Made by a program: the position numbers and the translations under genes
Shown here: piece after piece, positions 1 through 8,637 of the stretch
Numbering within the stretch: position 1 is the first letter of the stretch
Layout of the letters: the number at the start of each line of letters is the position of its first letter
Notes under the pieces: generated by a model
The model's input: only the letters and a program-made list of their open reading frames with translations
Database searches by the model: none
Told to the model about the DNA's origin: nothing
NCBI GenBank assembly: GCA_964626015.1
Contig: CAZVCC010000008.1
Span: 11,538 to 75,537 of the forward strand
Origin: CAIKZJ01 sp964626015
Lineage (GTDB): Bacteria; Bacteroidota; Ignavibacteria; Tepidaquicellales; Tepidaquicellaceae
Direction: 5' to 3'
DNA: 64,000 bases

Positions 1-364
1 GAACCAAATGTTCGAGTCCGATACCCTCTACAAGATACTCTTTCAGAAATTCTTCAGCGCTATGCTCAGAGAATTCGGTTGTAAACTTCAATACATATAC
101 TACGTCTACTTTCAGCTGTTCAAATATCTCAAGTCTCTCATGAGTTGTTGTAAGCAGTTTTATCTCACTATTACGGTTTCTAAGAACCAACTGCGGATGA
201 GGGTCAAACGTTACAATAACCGTTCTTCCTCCAAATTTATTCTTTAACTCCTGGAGTTTATCTATAACGACTCTATGACCTTTGTGGACACCGTCAAATG
301 TTCCTACTGTAACTATACTTTTCTTGTCGTAATTACTTTTATCTAAATGTCTGTATATTTTCAT
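1..364 (-). CDS. ribF: Bifunctional riboflavin kinase/FMN adenylyltransferase, N-terminal part (cut by window edge)
   Basis: The gene runs off the left edge; about 121 codons from the ATG at 364-362 are visible. Residues 21-31 read GTFDGVHKGHR, the nucleotide-binding HxGH signature of the FAD-synthetase domain of RibF, and TFDPHP follows around residue 53. RibF phosphorylates riboflavin to FMN and adenylates FMN to FAD in the cytoplasm. Only the adenylyltransferase half is in view; the C-terminal riboflavin kinase domain would lie beyond the edge. The peroxiredoxin gene starts upstream on the same strand, so the two may be cotranscribed, with a gap of about 57 bp between them. Family identification is firm; completeness cannot be judged. 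Confidence 0.9.
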   Translation of the reverse strand, partial: MKIYRHLDKSNYDKKSIVTVGTFDGVHKGHRVVIDKLQELKNKFGGRTVIVTFDPHPQLVLRNRNSEIKLLTTTHERLEIFEQLKVDVVYVLKFTTEFSEHSAEEFLKEYLVEGIGLEHLV

Positions 365-421
365 TAAATTTAATAAACTGGAAAATTTTAGAATCTTCCA
401 CGGATTATTGTATAATGTTCT

Positions 422-910
422 TTACTTAATGCTCTTTAAGCAGTCAAGGATAGCATCAAACTTTGGAAGGTCTCCAGCATTCTCAAGAACTTCAGCGTAG
501 GCAATCTTTCCATTTGAATCAACCACGAATGCTGCACGTTTTGAAACACCGTTCATACCAAGAACAAATCCGCCGTCATCATATTTGGTTCCGTACTCTG
601 AGGAAACTGTTGAATTAAAATCGCTTAACAAAGGAATTGTAATACCATTAGCTTTTGCCCATGCTTCCTGAGTAAATATTGAATCTACACTAATACCAAG
701 AACAATTGCGTCCATTGCTGAGTATTTCTCGAATCCTTCAGAAACCGTGCACATTTCTGTTGTACAAACACCAGTGTATGATAAAGGGTAGAATAAAATA
801 ACAACTTTTTTACCTTTGTAATCTGAAAGCGAGAATTCTTTGGGCTCGCCAGTAGTATTTTTAGAGAATAACTTAAAATCAGGTGCAATATCTCCAATTT
901 TTAATGCCAT
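422..910 (-). CDS. Peroxiredoxin (AhpC/TSA superfamily, BCP/AhpE-like)
   Basis: A 162-residue thioredoxin-fold peroxidase that reduces hydroperoxides in the cytoplasm. The active-site block PLSYTGVCTTEMC places the peroxidatic Cys at residue 49 in the PxxxTxxC context, with a second Cys five residues later (C54), the spacing seen in alpha2-type atypical 2-Cys (BCP) enzymes. There is no signal peptide. The start is an ATG preceded by AGAAAGGA about 8 nt upstream, a good Shine-Dalgarno site. Length and order of motifs are typical of the family. The assignment to BCP versus AhpE subfamily is uncertain because the resolving Cys is inferred from spacing only; another Cys lies near the C-terminus. 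Confidence 0.92.
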   Translation of the reverse strand: MALKIGDIAPDFKLFSKNTTGEPKEFSLSDYKGKKVVILFYPLSYTGVCTTEMCTVSEGFEKYSAMDAIVLGISVDSIFTQEAWAKANGITIPLLSDFNSTVSSEYGTKYDDGGFVLGMNGVSKRAAFVVDSNGKIAYAEVLENAGDLPKFDAILDCLKSIK

Positions 911-1323
911 TGTTGTTTATCCTTTCTAATATTTAATAATTTTTCAGTATTTAAAGAAATAACAAGAAATATAAACAAATCAAAATCCATTAACAATGCG
1001 AAGAAATACTTAAAAAATGTAAATATTGTGATTTTGGGCTATTTTTGGTTATGTGAGAGTCGGTATATTTGTGGGGCTATTCAAAGGCTATTTAAAGGCT
1101 ATTTAAAGGCAAGTTATAAAAAACAAACCAGATTATTGAATGTTTAAAAACAGAATGGAATCAGGGTTTTTAAACAAGGAAAAAAATGTGTGGATTTTTG
1201 CTGTTTATTACCTGATTTAGTAAGTCGGGTGTTCAGAGCACACAAATCGCAGTTTAATACACTTGAAATTTAAGTGCATCTTCCATAATTTTTCAGACTT
1301 TTAGAAATATAAAATAATTTGTA
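911..1323. other. Intergenic region with an 11-nt tandem repeat
   Basis: Divergent gap between the minus-strand peroxiredoxin and a plus-strand lipoprotein gene, so it should carry both promoters. No coding potential was seen. It contains three tandem copies of an 11-nt unit, ggctattcaaa then ggctatttaaa twice, at 1075-1107, with a partial fourth copy. Nothing else recognisable. Confidence 0.6.
1075..1110. repeat. Short tandem repeat, 11-nt unit, three copies
   Basis: Units at 1075-1085 (ggctattcaaa), 1086-1096 and 1097-1107 (ggctatttaaa twice), followed by ggc. It lies in the divergent intergenic region upstream of both the peroxiredoxin and the lipoprotein gene. Function unknown; it could be a simple slippage repeat. 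Confidence 0.7.
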
Positions 1324-1809
1324 ATGAAAATTTCAAGGATTGGGTTTGTATTAGTAGTTTTAGTATTAACAATGGGTTTATCATCCTGCGGCGGTGAAAA
1401 GGGAAAAGTGATTAATTATTTATCGAAAATTGAAAAATATGTAAGTTCAGATGAATACAAGAAAGCGGGGATGAGTTTTATAGATCAAAGTATTGTTGTT
1501 TCGCCTAATGGTGAAAAATCATTTGATGAGAATAAATTTAACGAACTTGTAATCGGATTAGTTGAGGCAAAAGATATAGAAATTTGTCAGTCTGTTGGAT
1601 TGAAAGACAGGGAAGAAGCAGGTACTTTAGTGAATAAGTACATGACGGAACCTGATGTGAAAGAGCTAACCGATAAGATTGACAAAGCGATGTCTGAAAT
1701 AGCAATGGAGTTTCAAAAGGAGGGAATGGCAAAGGTAAATGCTTCGATGCCGCCACAGAATAACGACCCTCTGGTTCCAAATCCTAAAGTAGAGCAACCT
1801 AAGAAATAA
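1324..1809 (+). CDS. Hypothetical lipoprotein
   Basis: A 161-residue protein with a lipoprotein signal peptide: charged MKISR start, hydrophobic stretch, and lipobox LSSC with the acylated Cys at residue 22. The mature part is rich in Lys, Glu and Asp, predicted largely helical, and ends in a Pro/Asn-rich tail (about 140-161). I recognise no domain. It is a single-gene unit with a strong palindromic terminator just downstream, convergent with the Omp85 gene. It probably sits on the periplasmic face of the outer membrane, but that is inferred only from the lipobox. Confidence 0.75.
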   Translation: MKISRIGFVLVVLVLTMGLSSCGGEKGKVINYLSKIEKYVSSDEYKKAGMSFIDQSIVVSPNGEKSFDENKFNELVIGLVEAKDIEICQSVGLKDREEAGTLVNKYMTEPDVKELTDKIDKAMSEIAMEFQKEGMAKVNASMPPQNNDPLVPNPKVEQPKK

Positions 1810-1816
1810 TTTTATT

Positions 1817-1847
1817 AATTACATGCCGGTAATACCGGCATGTAATT
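1817..1847. terminator. Palindromic bidirectional terminator
   Basis: A perfect palindrome with 15-nt arms around one central base: aattacatgccggta at 1817-1831 and its reverse complement at 1833-1847. It sits exactly between the convergent lipoprotein gene (stop at 1809) and the Omp85 gene (stop at 1847), the expected place for a shared terminator. Flanks are A/T-rich on both sides, without a long uninterrupted T-run. Confidence 0.75.
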
Positions 1848-3643
1848 TAAAATTCGTTTATTAATCCAAAGTGTATTTTTCCATCGAGGATACCATCTTC
1901 CTTTGCGATCGCATAATTAACACCGATAAGTCCAATGGCAGTTTCAATTCGGATTCCAAGTCCATATCCCAAGAGGAAACTTTCCTGCTTTGGAATGTTG
2001 TTTAACGGGTCTTCGGGTCTATAATAATAACCCGGGTCAACAAACACAGAAGCAAAACTTTTACGGGAAAACGCATACCGCAGTTCAATGGTGCCGTACG
2101 TGAAGCGAGAAGCTCTAAACTGTTCTTCGCGGTATCCTCGAATATTTTTAATACCGCCAACTTTATAAAAATCTGCGTCTTCAAGCTTATCAGAGTCAAT
2201 TTGTCCTGCAAATAACCTGATAAGCAATGATTGACGTTTAAAAAATGAAAAGAAAACGTCAACATCCATTGAATATCTTTGCAGAGAAAAGGACTGGTCG
2301 GCAGAATTAACCGAACCGTTTCTGTTATAAATTCTCTTATCGCCGTATATAAACATAGCTCTGTACAAGAACCCGCTATTTGGAATAAAGACATTGTCTC
2401 GGCTATCATAACGTATCTCCGTCCCAGCGTAGAGAATTCTTGAGTCTGCAACATTAAACAAGGCAAGGGAATCTTCCGGTGGAATAACTCTGTCGATACC
2501 AGCAGTAAATCCAAATGTAAACTTATCTGTCAAAAGGATATCTCCTTTTGCATCGAACTTTCTGCGTGTATAACTGGTGTCTTGAAGCCTTTGTAAGAAT
2601 CCTGCACTTAAATTCAGAGGTAAACCAAAGAAATACGGTTCTCCGTACTTAAGTTCGAGTTCCTGAATAGATTTTGTTTCCTGCTGCCAGCGGGCATCGA
2701 GCCTTCTTGCTGTACCAAATAGGTTTCGGAAGGACAGGTTTATCAATCCTGTGAAGTAGCCGCTTTCCGTTTCATTAGCGGGAGGTACATATCCGATAAT
2801 ACCATCAAATGTATTTGTATTTCCTTCTTTAACATTGATAAGCAGTCCCGATTCCTTCTTGTTGGTGAGGGTATAAATCATTGGCTGGTCAACGGATTCG
2901 AATATATTAAGACGTTCAAGCCGGAATTTCATGTTATTCAAATCTTCACGAGAAACAGATTTGTTTTTTTCAATCTTTAATTCCCGAAGAATTACATCAT
3001 CTTTCGTGTCTGAATTTCCTTTAATCCGAACATTGGAAATCATTACACTTGATTCTTCTTTTACAGAAATTTTAAGCCGGATTTTAGGGTCAGTGTTTTC
3101 ATCATAAACAGATATTTCATCGATATACACCTTCGTGAATAAACTTCCCTTTTTTTCGTATTCATCGAGTAAGTATTTTATGTCTCCGTTGAGTGTGTTT
3201 TGGTCGAGTACATCACCTACTTTTGTATCAAAACTACTTTTTATCTGGTCGACGGTAAAGACATTATTTCCGGTTATGGCAATTTCACCAAGTTTAACCT
3301 GTTTGCCTTCATCAATAGTAATCGAAATATCAACATAGGAAGAATCGATGTTGTAAACGTAATTCGGGTTAACAATGCGAGCGTACAGATACCCATAATC
3401 ACGGTATTTAGCACGAATGGATTTAAGGTCTGAATTAAATTGCTCCAGAAGGAATGGTTTATCAATTTTGAGAACCATTGAGTTCTTGATTTCGTTATCG
3501 TTGAAGAAATAATTACCTTCAAGCTTAATTGAGCCGACGATAGTTTGAGAGTATAAAGAGGATGAAAACAGGAATATAATTACAGCAAGAACAGGGGAAT
3601 ACTTTTTAAAGATGCATTCAATAATTATACTAACGGAATTCAA
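1847..3643 (-). CDS. Outer-membrane Omp85/BamA-TamA family protein
   Basis: A 598-residue protein with an N-terminal hydrophobic signal (about 16-33), about three POTRA repeats (roughly 35-105, 113-190 and 200-270, each with a G-N turn such as LEGNYFF, ITGNNVF, IKGNSDT) and a C-terminal beta-barrel ending in Phe. The lid-loop motif IRGY at 501-504 is the hallmark of the Omp85 superfamily. Members fold or translocate outer-membrane proteins. With only three POTRAs it is shorter than BamA (five), so a TamA-like or accessory role is possible. The start is probably TTG at 3643: an in-frame stop lies just upstream and the first ATG is near residue 56. It is the last gene of an operon behind the methyltransferase (17-nt gap) and the GT4 gene. 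Confidence 0.85.
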   Translation of the reverse strand: MNSVSIIIECIFKKYSPVLAVIIFLFSSSLYSQTIVGSIKLEGNYFFNDNEIKNSMVLKIDKPFLLEQFNSDLKSIRAKYRDYGYLYARIVNPNYVYNIDSSYVDISITIDEGKQVKLGEIAITGNNVFTVDQIKSSFDTKVGDVLDQNTLNGDIKYLLDEYEKKGSLFTKVYIDEISVYDENTDPKIRLKISVKEESSVMISNVRIKGNSDTKDDVILRELKIEKNKSVSREDLNNMKFRLERLNIFESVDQPMIYTLTNKKESGLLINVKEGNTNTFDGIIGYVPPANETESGYFTGLINLSFRNLFGTARRLDARWQQETKSIQELELKYGEPYFFGLPLNLSAGFLQRLQDTSYTRRKFDAKGDILLTDKFTFGFTAGIDRVIPPEDSLALFNVADSRILYAGTEIRYDSRDNVFIPNSGFLYRAMFIYGDKRIYNRNGSVNSADQSFSLQRYSMDVDVFFSFFKRQSLLIRLFAGQIDSDKLEDADFYKVGGIKNIRGYREEQFRASRFTYGTIELRYAFSRKSFASVFVDPGYYYRPEDPLNNIPKQESFLLGYGLGIRIETAIGLIGVNYAIAKEDGILDGKIHFGLINEF

Positions 3644-3660
3644 AGCGATTCAAGAATAAA

Positions 3661-4464
3661 CTACTTTTGTGCTACAACAACAATACCCGTCCCAGCTTCG
3701 TTTTCAGTCTTTGTATCAAGCCACATAAAAATCAGTACAAACCATAGAGTGAACAGATAATATAGCGGCAGAATAAGTATAAACACTTTTGAAACTCCTG
3801 CAATTAGTATAGGATATTTTATACCAAAGCGCCAGGAAATGGTGCCGTATTTTCCGTAAGTATATTTAAAATGAGTTACCTTCAGCCCAGCTCTTTCAAG
3901 CTTCGCGGTTATATCTTCCTTCGAATACCCGTTACGTGCATGTTCTTCAATAAAGCTCTCGTCATGCTCGTCATGGGCATCACTGCCGCCGAGGTCGGAA
4001 GGTGTGTTTATAAGAAGTCTACCACCGGGTTTAAGAGCGCCGGAAAAATTTTTAAGCACAAGCTCATCTTCGACTATGTGCTCCATAACGTCAACGTTCA
4101 AGATGAAGTCGTATTCATTCTGACTGGTTATTGCCGTCAAGTCGGCAACCTCAAATTTAACATTTTTGAAGCCCCGCTTACCAAAGAAATAATTACAATC
4201 TTCTACTTGTTCCTCTTTGACATCAACGCCAAGTATCTTGCAATCCCTGAAATATTTCGCCATGAAGTACGAATACTGTCCAAAGCCCATGCCGGCATCA
4301 TAAATATTTATAATATCATTTGTTTTATACAACTGCTTAATCATTTTTCTAACATGCCATGAACGCAGGAACATTAAATCGAGGAGTTTATAAAACATTC
4401 TTCTAAGAAGAACATTTCTTGAGACTATATCACCAAAAACTTTTTTAACTGAATCATATTTCAT
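3661..4464 (-). CDS. Class I SAM-dependent methyltransferase with C-terminal membrane segments
   Basis: A 267-residue protein. Residues 54-62 carry the SAM-binding motif I (IYDAGMGFG), followed by the acidic loop LGVDVK (Asp81) and VDVMEHIVEDE, as in small-molecule and lipid methyltransferases. After the catalytic domain, about residues 212-248 are strongly hydrophobic and probably form one or two membrane helices, suggesting a membrane-bound substrate such as a lipid or polyprenyl-linked glycan. It lies 7 nt downstream of a GT4 glycosyltransferase and upstream of an Omp85 protein, which supports a role in envelope glycan synthesis. The methyl acceptor cannot be told from sequence. Confidence 0.85.
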   Translation of the reverse strand: MKYDSVKKVFGDIVSRNVLLRRMFYKLLDLMFLRSWHVRKMIKQLYKTNDIINIYDAGMGFGQYSYFMAKYFRDCKILGVDVKEEQVEDCNYFFGKRGFKNVKFEVADLTAITSQNEYDFILNVDVMEHIVEDELVLKNFSGALKPGGRLLINTPSDLGGSDAHDEHDESFIEEHARNGYSKEDITAKLERAGLKVTHFKYTYGKYGTISWRFGIKYPILIAGVSKVFILILPLYYLFTLWFVLIFMWLDTKTENEAGTGIVVVAQK

Positions 4465-4471
4465 TTACTAA

Positions 4472-5635
4472 CTATATGTTTGATAATTTAATTATATCGT
4501 TTACAAAAGACTCCCAAAGATACTTTTTCTTCTCTTCTTTAACATTATCCGAAAATTTTTCTTCAAGGTTTTCACTATAGAACATATTTACAGCTTCATA
4601 AATTTCATTTGAATTTGAAGGTTTAACAACAAAGCCGGTCTTACTATCAATAACAACCTCCGACAACCCACCAACATCGGTAACGATTACCGGTTTATCG
4701 TAGAAATAAGCAAGTGGAACAATTCCGCTTTGAGTAGCATTTACATATGGAAGTACAAGACAATCACACGCGGAAAAGAAATACCTGACTTGATTTTCAG
4801 GAATAAAAGATGAAATTACAATAATGTTATTATCCAGATTTAACTCCTTGATTTTATCTCTATATGGGGTTTCATTTTCGTAATATTCACCAGCGACAAT
4901 CAATTTGACGTTTTGTTTTCTGATTATATCAGGCATCGCGTCCAATAAAAACATTAAGCCTTTGTACTTGCGTATATATCCAAAAAACAAAATAATTTTT
5001 GCATCATTAAAACTTAAATTATATTCTTTTTGAAGAAATTCCTTTGCTTCTATTTTATCAAGCTTTTCTCCGAAAACATTGTATAGTGGATGTGAGGATA
5101 ATTTGTAGGGCTTATTCTTTTTATTGAAAGTCTTTAAATCTTTTTCAACCGTTTTTGATTGGACAATAAAATAATCAACGACAGAGAAAACTAATTTGGT
5201 AAGGAGTTTATCTCCAGGTCTTTTCTCGTGTGGCATAACATTGTCGCAAATGAAAAGCACTTTTGTCTTAGAAAACATTTTTACAATAAATGAAACGACA
5301 AAGAAGCTTGGTGCAAAAAAGGGTATCCAATATCTGAATATAAGCAAATCCGGTTTTTCGGTTCTCATTTTCAAAGCTGAAAAAATCCAATTGAAAGGAT
5401 TTATAGAATCAATTGAAATTACATTCTTATCTTTAGGGATTTTAATCGCTGGTTCCCCTAATTCATATTGTGTTTTTCCGGGGAAGAGAAATTCCGGATA
5501 TTGCCTTTTGAAAGAATAAATTATAACGTTATAAAAATCCGAAAGATGTTTAAATAAAATTGAATTTAATTGTGCCATTGCACCACGCATTGGGTATGCT
5601 GTTCCAACTATTATTATTTTCTTCTTATCCTTCAA
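4472..5635 (-). CDS. GT4-family glycosyltransferase
   Basis: A 387-residue GT-B-fold glycosyltransferase. The N-terminal domain begins with a Rossmann strand (KIIIVGTAYP). The C-terminal domain has ILFFGYIRKYKG and the donor-binding segment TQSGIVPLAYFYDKPVIVTD followed by VGGLSEVV, where GT4 enzymes usually carry the E(x7)E pair; the first Glu appears replaced here (Q-S-G). No signal peptide; presumably acts on the inner face of the membrane. The start is TTG at 5635, the first start codon after an in-frame TGA, with no obvious Shine-Dalgarno site. First gene of the GT4-methyltransferase-Omp85 operon. Sugar donor and acceptor unknown. Confidence 0.87.
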   Translation of the reverse strand: MKDKKKIIIVGTAYPMRGAMAQLNSILFKHLSDFYNVIIYSFKRQYPEFLFPGKTQYELGEPAIKIPKDKNVISIDSINPFNWIFSALKMRTEKPDLLIFRYWIPFFAPSFFVVSFIVKMFSKTKVLFICDNVMPHEKRPGDKLLTKLVFSVVDYFIVQSKTVEKDLKTFNKKNKPYKLSSHPLYNVFGEKLDKIEAKEFLQKEYNLSFNDAKIILFFGYIRKYKGLMFLLDAMPDIIRKQNVKLIVAGEYYENETPYRDKIKELNLDNNIIVISSFIPENQVRYFFSACDCLVLPYVNATQSGIVPLAYFYDKPVIVTDVGGLSEVVIDSKTGFVVKPSNSNEIYEAVNMFYSENLEEKFSDNVKEEKKKYLWESFVNDIIKLSNI

Positions 5636-5748
5636 TTCCGATAAATTTCATGCAAAATATAAAAATTGTTTGGCTTAATTGTAATTCAATTAATGTATAT
5701 CTCACACAGTTTTAGGAAAAATGATTTTGGTTTAAACTCATATAATAA

Positions 5749-5775
5749 AAAATACCCGTGTGCAACGGGTATTTT
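5749..5775 (-). terminator. Rho-independent terminator of the YCF48-like T9SS gene
   Basis: An 11-bp perfect stem, aaaatacccgt (5749-5759) and acgggtatttt (5765-5775), with the loop gtgca. Read on the minus strand, the stem is followed by a run of six T, the classic intrinsic terminator layout. It lies 22 nt downstream of the stop codon of the gene ending at 5798. Confidence 0.88.
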
Positions 5776-5797
5776 AGAGCAAAAAATATTAAACACA

Positions 5798-7333
5798 CTA
5801 TTTCGTGAGTATCAACTTTTTGACGGAAGTATACTTATCGGAATAAAATCTTAAGAAATAAACCCCTGAGGATAAATTCACTGCATTCCATTCTACTTCA
5901 AAAACACCACCTTTTACATTTCCCCTGTATAAATCGGCAACTTCTTTTCCGCTTATATTATAAACTTTAAGATTGATATTTGTATTTTCGGGGACATCGA
6001 ATTTGACCTTAGTAACAGGATTAAAAGGATTTGGATAGTTTTGATAAAGTTTAAAAGCTTCGGGAATTACTGAAGAAATCTGATTTATTCCAACGCTTGT
6101 AGTTCCGAAGCTCCAGGGAATAGTCCATGGACCGGTACCGACTTCATTTGTAACACGCACTCTCCAAAAATACGTTGTATTTGCCTGAAGCTTACCCTCG
6201 GGAATAGTTCTTTGGTATGAAGTAAGTGTAGCAGAATCAACAATTACACTAAAGTTTGAAAGAGGAGAAACTTCAACTAAATAATTGATAGCACTGGTTA
6301 TTTCGCCCCATACAAGAGTCGGTGTCAAAGGAACATTGTTGGAATTATTAGGTGGAGAAACCAAAACAGCTATAGGAAGTATCTCACCTCCTGTCTCAGT
6401 TCTGTAAATTGATGCATTTGCACCTGAAACAAATCCAACCAAAGAATCAATAAAACACACGCTGGAGAGATCGTTTGAAATGCCCGTGTTTTGTATGGTC
6501 CAGTTTAACCCTTCGTTAGTTGATTTTATTATGTTTCCGTAAGTTCCAACTACATAAATAATATTTTGACCGCCAAAAAACGTTTCAGAAAAGTTTGTTA
6601 ATAATCCGGTGTTTATAATTTGCCAAATATTACCTCCGTTAGTGGTTTTTATTATTGTACCCATATTTCCGACTGCATATCCCGTGGTTTGGTTTAAAAA
6701 GTTTACTGAATTTAACCAAGTACTAGTTTGAAACAATTTAATCCAATTGTTACCGCCGTCTGTTGTCTTTACCATTTGCCCTTCTCTGCCGACAGAAAAA
6801 CCCACATTTTGATTAATAAAAAATACACTTTCAAGATAGTCGGGTGTTGCAGAATTGCAGCCGTACCAAGTACTTCCACCATTAGTGGTTTTTCTAATAT
6901 TACCCCAGTCTCCTACTATTATACCCGTATTTTCGTTTATAAAACAAGCATCAAAATAACAATATGGAGTACCTGAAGACTGTTGTATCCAATTCACTCC
7001 TCCGTTTGTAGTTTTGTAAATCAAAGAAACCGGATTATATCCACCAACAACGTACCCGGTTGTTTCGTTGAGAAAAGAAACGCTTTGTAAGGCAGTACTT
7101 GTTGATAAACTCGAAATCCATGTTTCGCCTTTATTAATCGTTTTCAGGACGTATCCCGAAGAACCATAACCACCAACGGCATAGCCCGTCATATCATTTA
7201 CAAAGACTAAATCTTGAACTTTGTTCTGGTTAGAAAGTCCTCCATTATAAACCTGTATCCAGCCAGTTTGTGAAAAAACATTAAAGTGTATTATAAAGAA
7301 AATTGCCAGAAGAAGAGGAGATATTTTTTTCAT
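5798..7333 (-). CDS. Secreted YCF48/BNR-like beta-propeller protein with T9SS sorting domain
   Basis: A 511-residue protein beginning at the ATG at 7333 (a TTG two codons upstream is less likely) with signal peptide MKKISPLLLAIFFIIHFNVF. Residues about 30-320 contain seven or so repeats of the type GYAVGxxGxIxKTTNGGxxW, the YCF48/photosystem-II-stability-factor propeller blade. A fibronectin-type-III-like segment follows (about 330-415). The last ~80 residues form a type A T9SS C-terminal domain (YQNYPNPFNPVT, then a GVYFLRFYS strand near the end), which directs export across the outer membrane and is usually cleaved. Surface-bound or released; the target of the propeller is unknown. Single-gene unit with its own terminator. 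Confidence 0.9.
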   Translation of the reverse strand: MKKISPLLLAIFFIIHFNVFSQTGWIQVYNGGLSNQNKVQDLVFVNDMTGYAVGGYGSSGYVLKTINKGETWISSLSTSTALQSVSFLNETTGYVVGGYNPVSLIYKTTNGGVNWIQQSSGTPYCYFDACFINENTGIIVGDWGNIRKTTNGGSTWYGCNSATPDYLESVFFINQNVGFSVGREGQMVKTTDGGNNWIKLFQTSTWLNSVNFLNQTTGYAVGNMGTIIKTTNGGNIWQIINTGLLTNFSETFFGGQNIIYVVGTYGNIIKSTNEGLNWTIQNTGISNDLSSVCFIDSLVGFVSGANASIYRTETGGEILPIAVLVSPPNNSNNVPLTPTLVWGEITSAINYLVEVSPLSNFSVIVDSATLTSYQRTIPEGKLQANTTYFWRVRVTNEVGTGPWTIPWSFGTTSVGINQISSVIPEAFKLYQNYPNPFNPVTKVKFDVPENTNINLKVYNISGKEVADLYRGNVKGGVFEVEWNAVNLSSGVYFLRFYSDKYTSVKKLILTK

Positions 7334-7563
7334 AATCAAATGTTTTTGTTATTTCAATGTAAAACATTCAAAAATAAAAGTCAATATATTGAATTTTACA
7401 TAATATTATGAAAAAGTACACATTTATAAAATCTCGTGCACAACATAATAAATTAGTGGTAGTATAGATTTCGGATATGTTCGAATGTGATGTAATTGAG
7501 CAGAATAAGCCCAATTGAATTTAATATTGAAAGAAAAGAAAGAGAGATAAATAAGAAAATTCA

Positions 7564-7587
7564 TTTTTTAATGCTACCATTAAAAAA
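7564..7587 (-). terminator. Possible A/T-rich hairpin terminator after fbp
   Basis: Perfect 10-bp arms ttttttaatg (7564-7573) and cattaaaaaa (7578-7587) with the loop ctac, 20 nt downstream of the fbp stop codon. The stem is almost all A/T and so of low stability; it could be fortuitous in this A/T-rich gap. Confidence 0.35.
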
Positions 7588-7607
7588 CATAAACTTGTTA
7601 TAAAAAC

Positions 7608-8615
7608 TTACCCATCTGAATTAAATTTCATTGCCTGTTTTACATCCTCCGGGCTTCCAATAAATAATGGTGTGCGCTGATGCAGTCCTTCGGGTACGAT
7701 TTCAAGAATTCTTTTTCTTCCATCAGTTGCTAAACCGCCTGCTTGTTCGACTATAAAAGCAAGCGGATTTGCTTCATACATTAATCGCAGCTTACCGTTT
7801 CTGTTCTTATCGTCTGCCGGATATATAAATATTCCTCCGTATAAAAGATTCCTATGAAAATCAGCAACAAGGGAACCGACGTATCTTGATGAGTAGGGTC
7901 TGCCGGTAGCTTTATCGGGTTGCTTCAAATAATCTACATACTTTTGTATTCCTTTAGACCATTTTGTATAATTTCCCTCGTTAACAGAATAAGTTTTTGA
8001 TTTCCGGGGGATTTTCATGTCGTCATATGATATAAGGAACTCCCCTACCGAGGGGTCAAGCGTAAAACCATGTACGCCGTTGCCCGCTGTATAAACCATA
8101 ATTGTACTGGAACCATAAACAACGTACCCTGCAGCAACCTGTTTTAAGCCAACCTGCAAGCAGTCTCGTATTTCACCGGGACCATGTGCGGAAAGTCTTT
8201 TATAAACAGAAAAAATTGTTCCTATGGATATATTGGCGTCAATGTTTGAAGAGCCGTCAAGCGGGTCAAAATGAATAATATATTTATGAGAATAATCGTT
8301 GTAAACTTCATCAATAGGAACAAAGGTTTCTTCTTCTTCGGAGCATAGTGCGCAAGCGTGGCCGCCCATTTTCATTATGTTCTTCAAAGTGTCATTTGCA
8401 TAAACATCGAGTTTTTTAACTTCTTCGCCCTGAACATTCTCATCGCCAGTTAAACCGAGGATATCTATTAAACCTGCACGGTTAACTTCCAGTGAAATTA
8501 CTTTACATGCAAGAGCAATATCACTGAGCAAATCCGAAAGCTGCCCTGTTGCCTCAGGAATTTTCCTCTCTTCTGCGATAATGTGTCTGTACAAAGTGGT
8601 AAGTTTGTTAATCAT
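7608..8615 (-). CDS. fbp: Fructose-1,6-bisphosphatase, class I
   Basis: A 335-residue cytoplasmic enzyme removing the 1-phosphate of fructose-1,6-bisphosphate, the committed step of gluconeogenesis. The metal-binding motif FDPLDGSSN lies at 116-124, and the substrate-binding region near the C-terminus reads LRLMYEANPLAFIVEQAGG. Length is typical for class I FBPase. The start is an ATG with a textbook GGAGG six or so nt upstream. It follows radA by 22 nt on the same strand, so the two are probably cotranscribed. With ppdK at 45-48 kb it supports active gluconeogenesis. Confidence 0.97.
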   Translation of the reverse strand: MINKLTTLYRHIIAEERKIPEATGQLSDLLSDIALACKVISLEVNRAGLIDILGLTGDENVQGEEVKKLDVYANDTLKNIMKMGGHACALCSEEEETFVPIDEVYNDYSHKYIIHFDPLDGSSNIDANISIGTIFSVYKRLSAHGPGEIRDCLQVGLKQVAAGYVVYGSSTIMVYTAGNGVHGFTLDPSVGEFLISYDDMKIPRKSKTYSVNEGNYTKWSKGIQKYVDYLKQPDKATGRPYSSRYVGSLVADFHRNLLYGGIFIYPADDKNRNGKLRLMYEANPLAFIVEQAGGLATDGRKRILEIVPEGLHQRTPLFIGSPEDVKQAMKFNSDG

Positions 8616-8637
8616 TTTAACCTCCGCTAATTTTATA

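Noticed and set aside
8..247. 79-codon plus-strand open frame at the left edge
   Set aside because: Antisense to the clearly recognisable ribF gene.
5666..5854. 62-codon plus-strand open frame near 5.7 kb
   Set aside because: Runs through the terminator hairpin and into the opposite-strand T9SS gene; no support.
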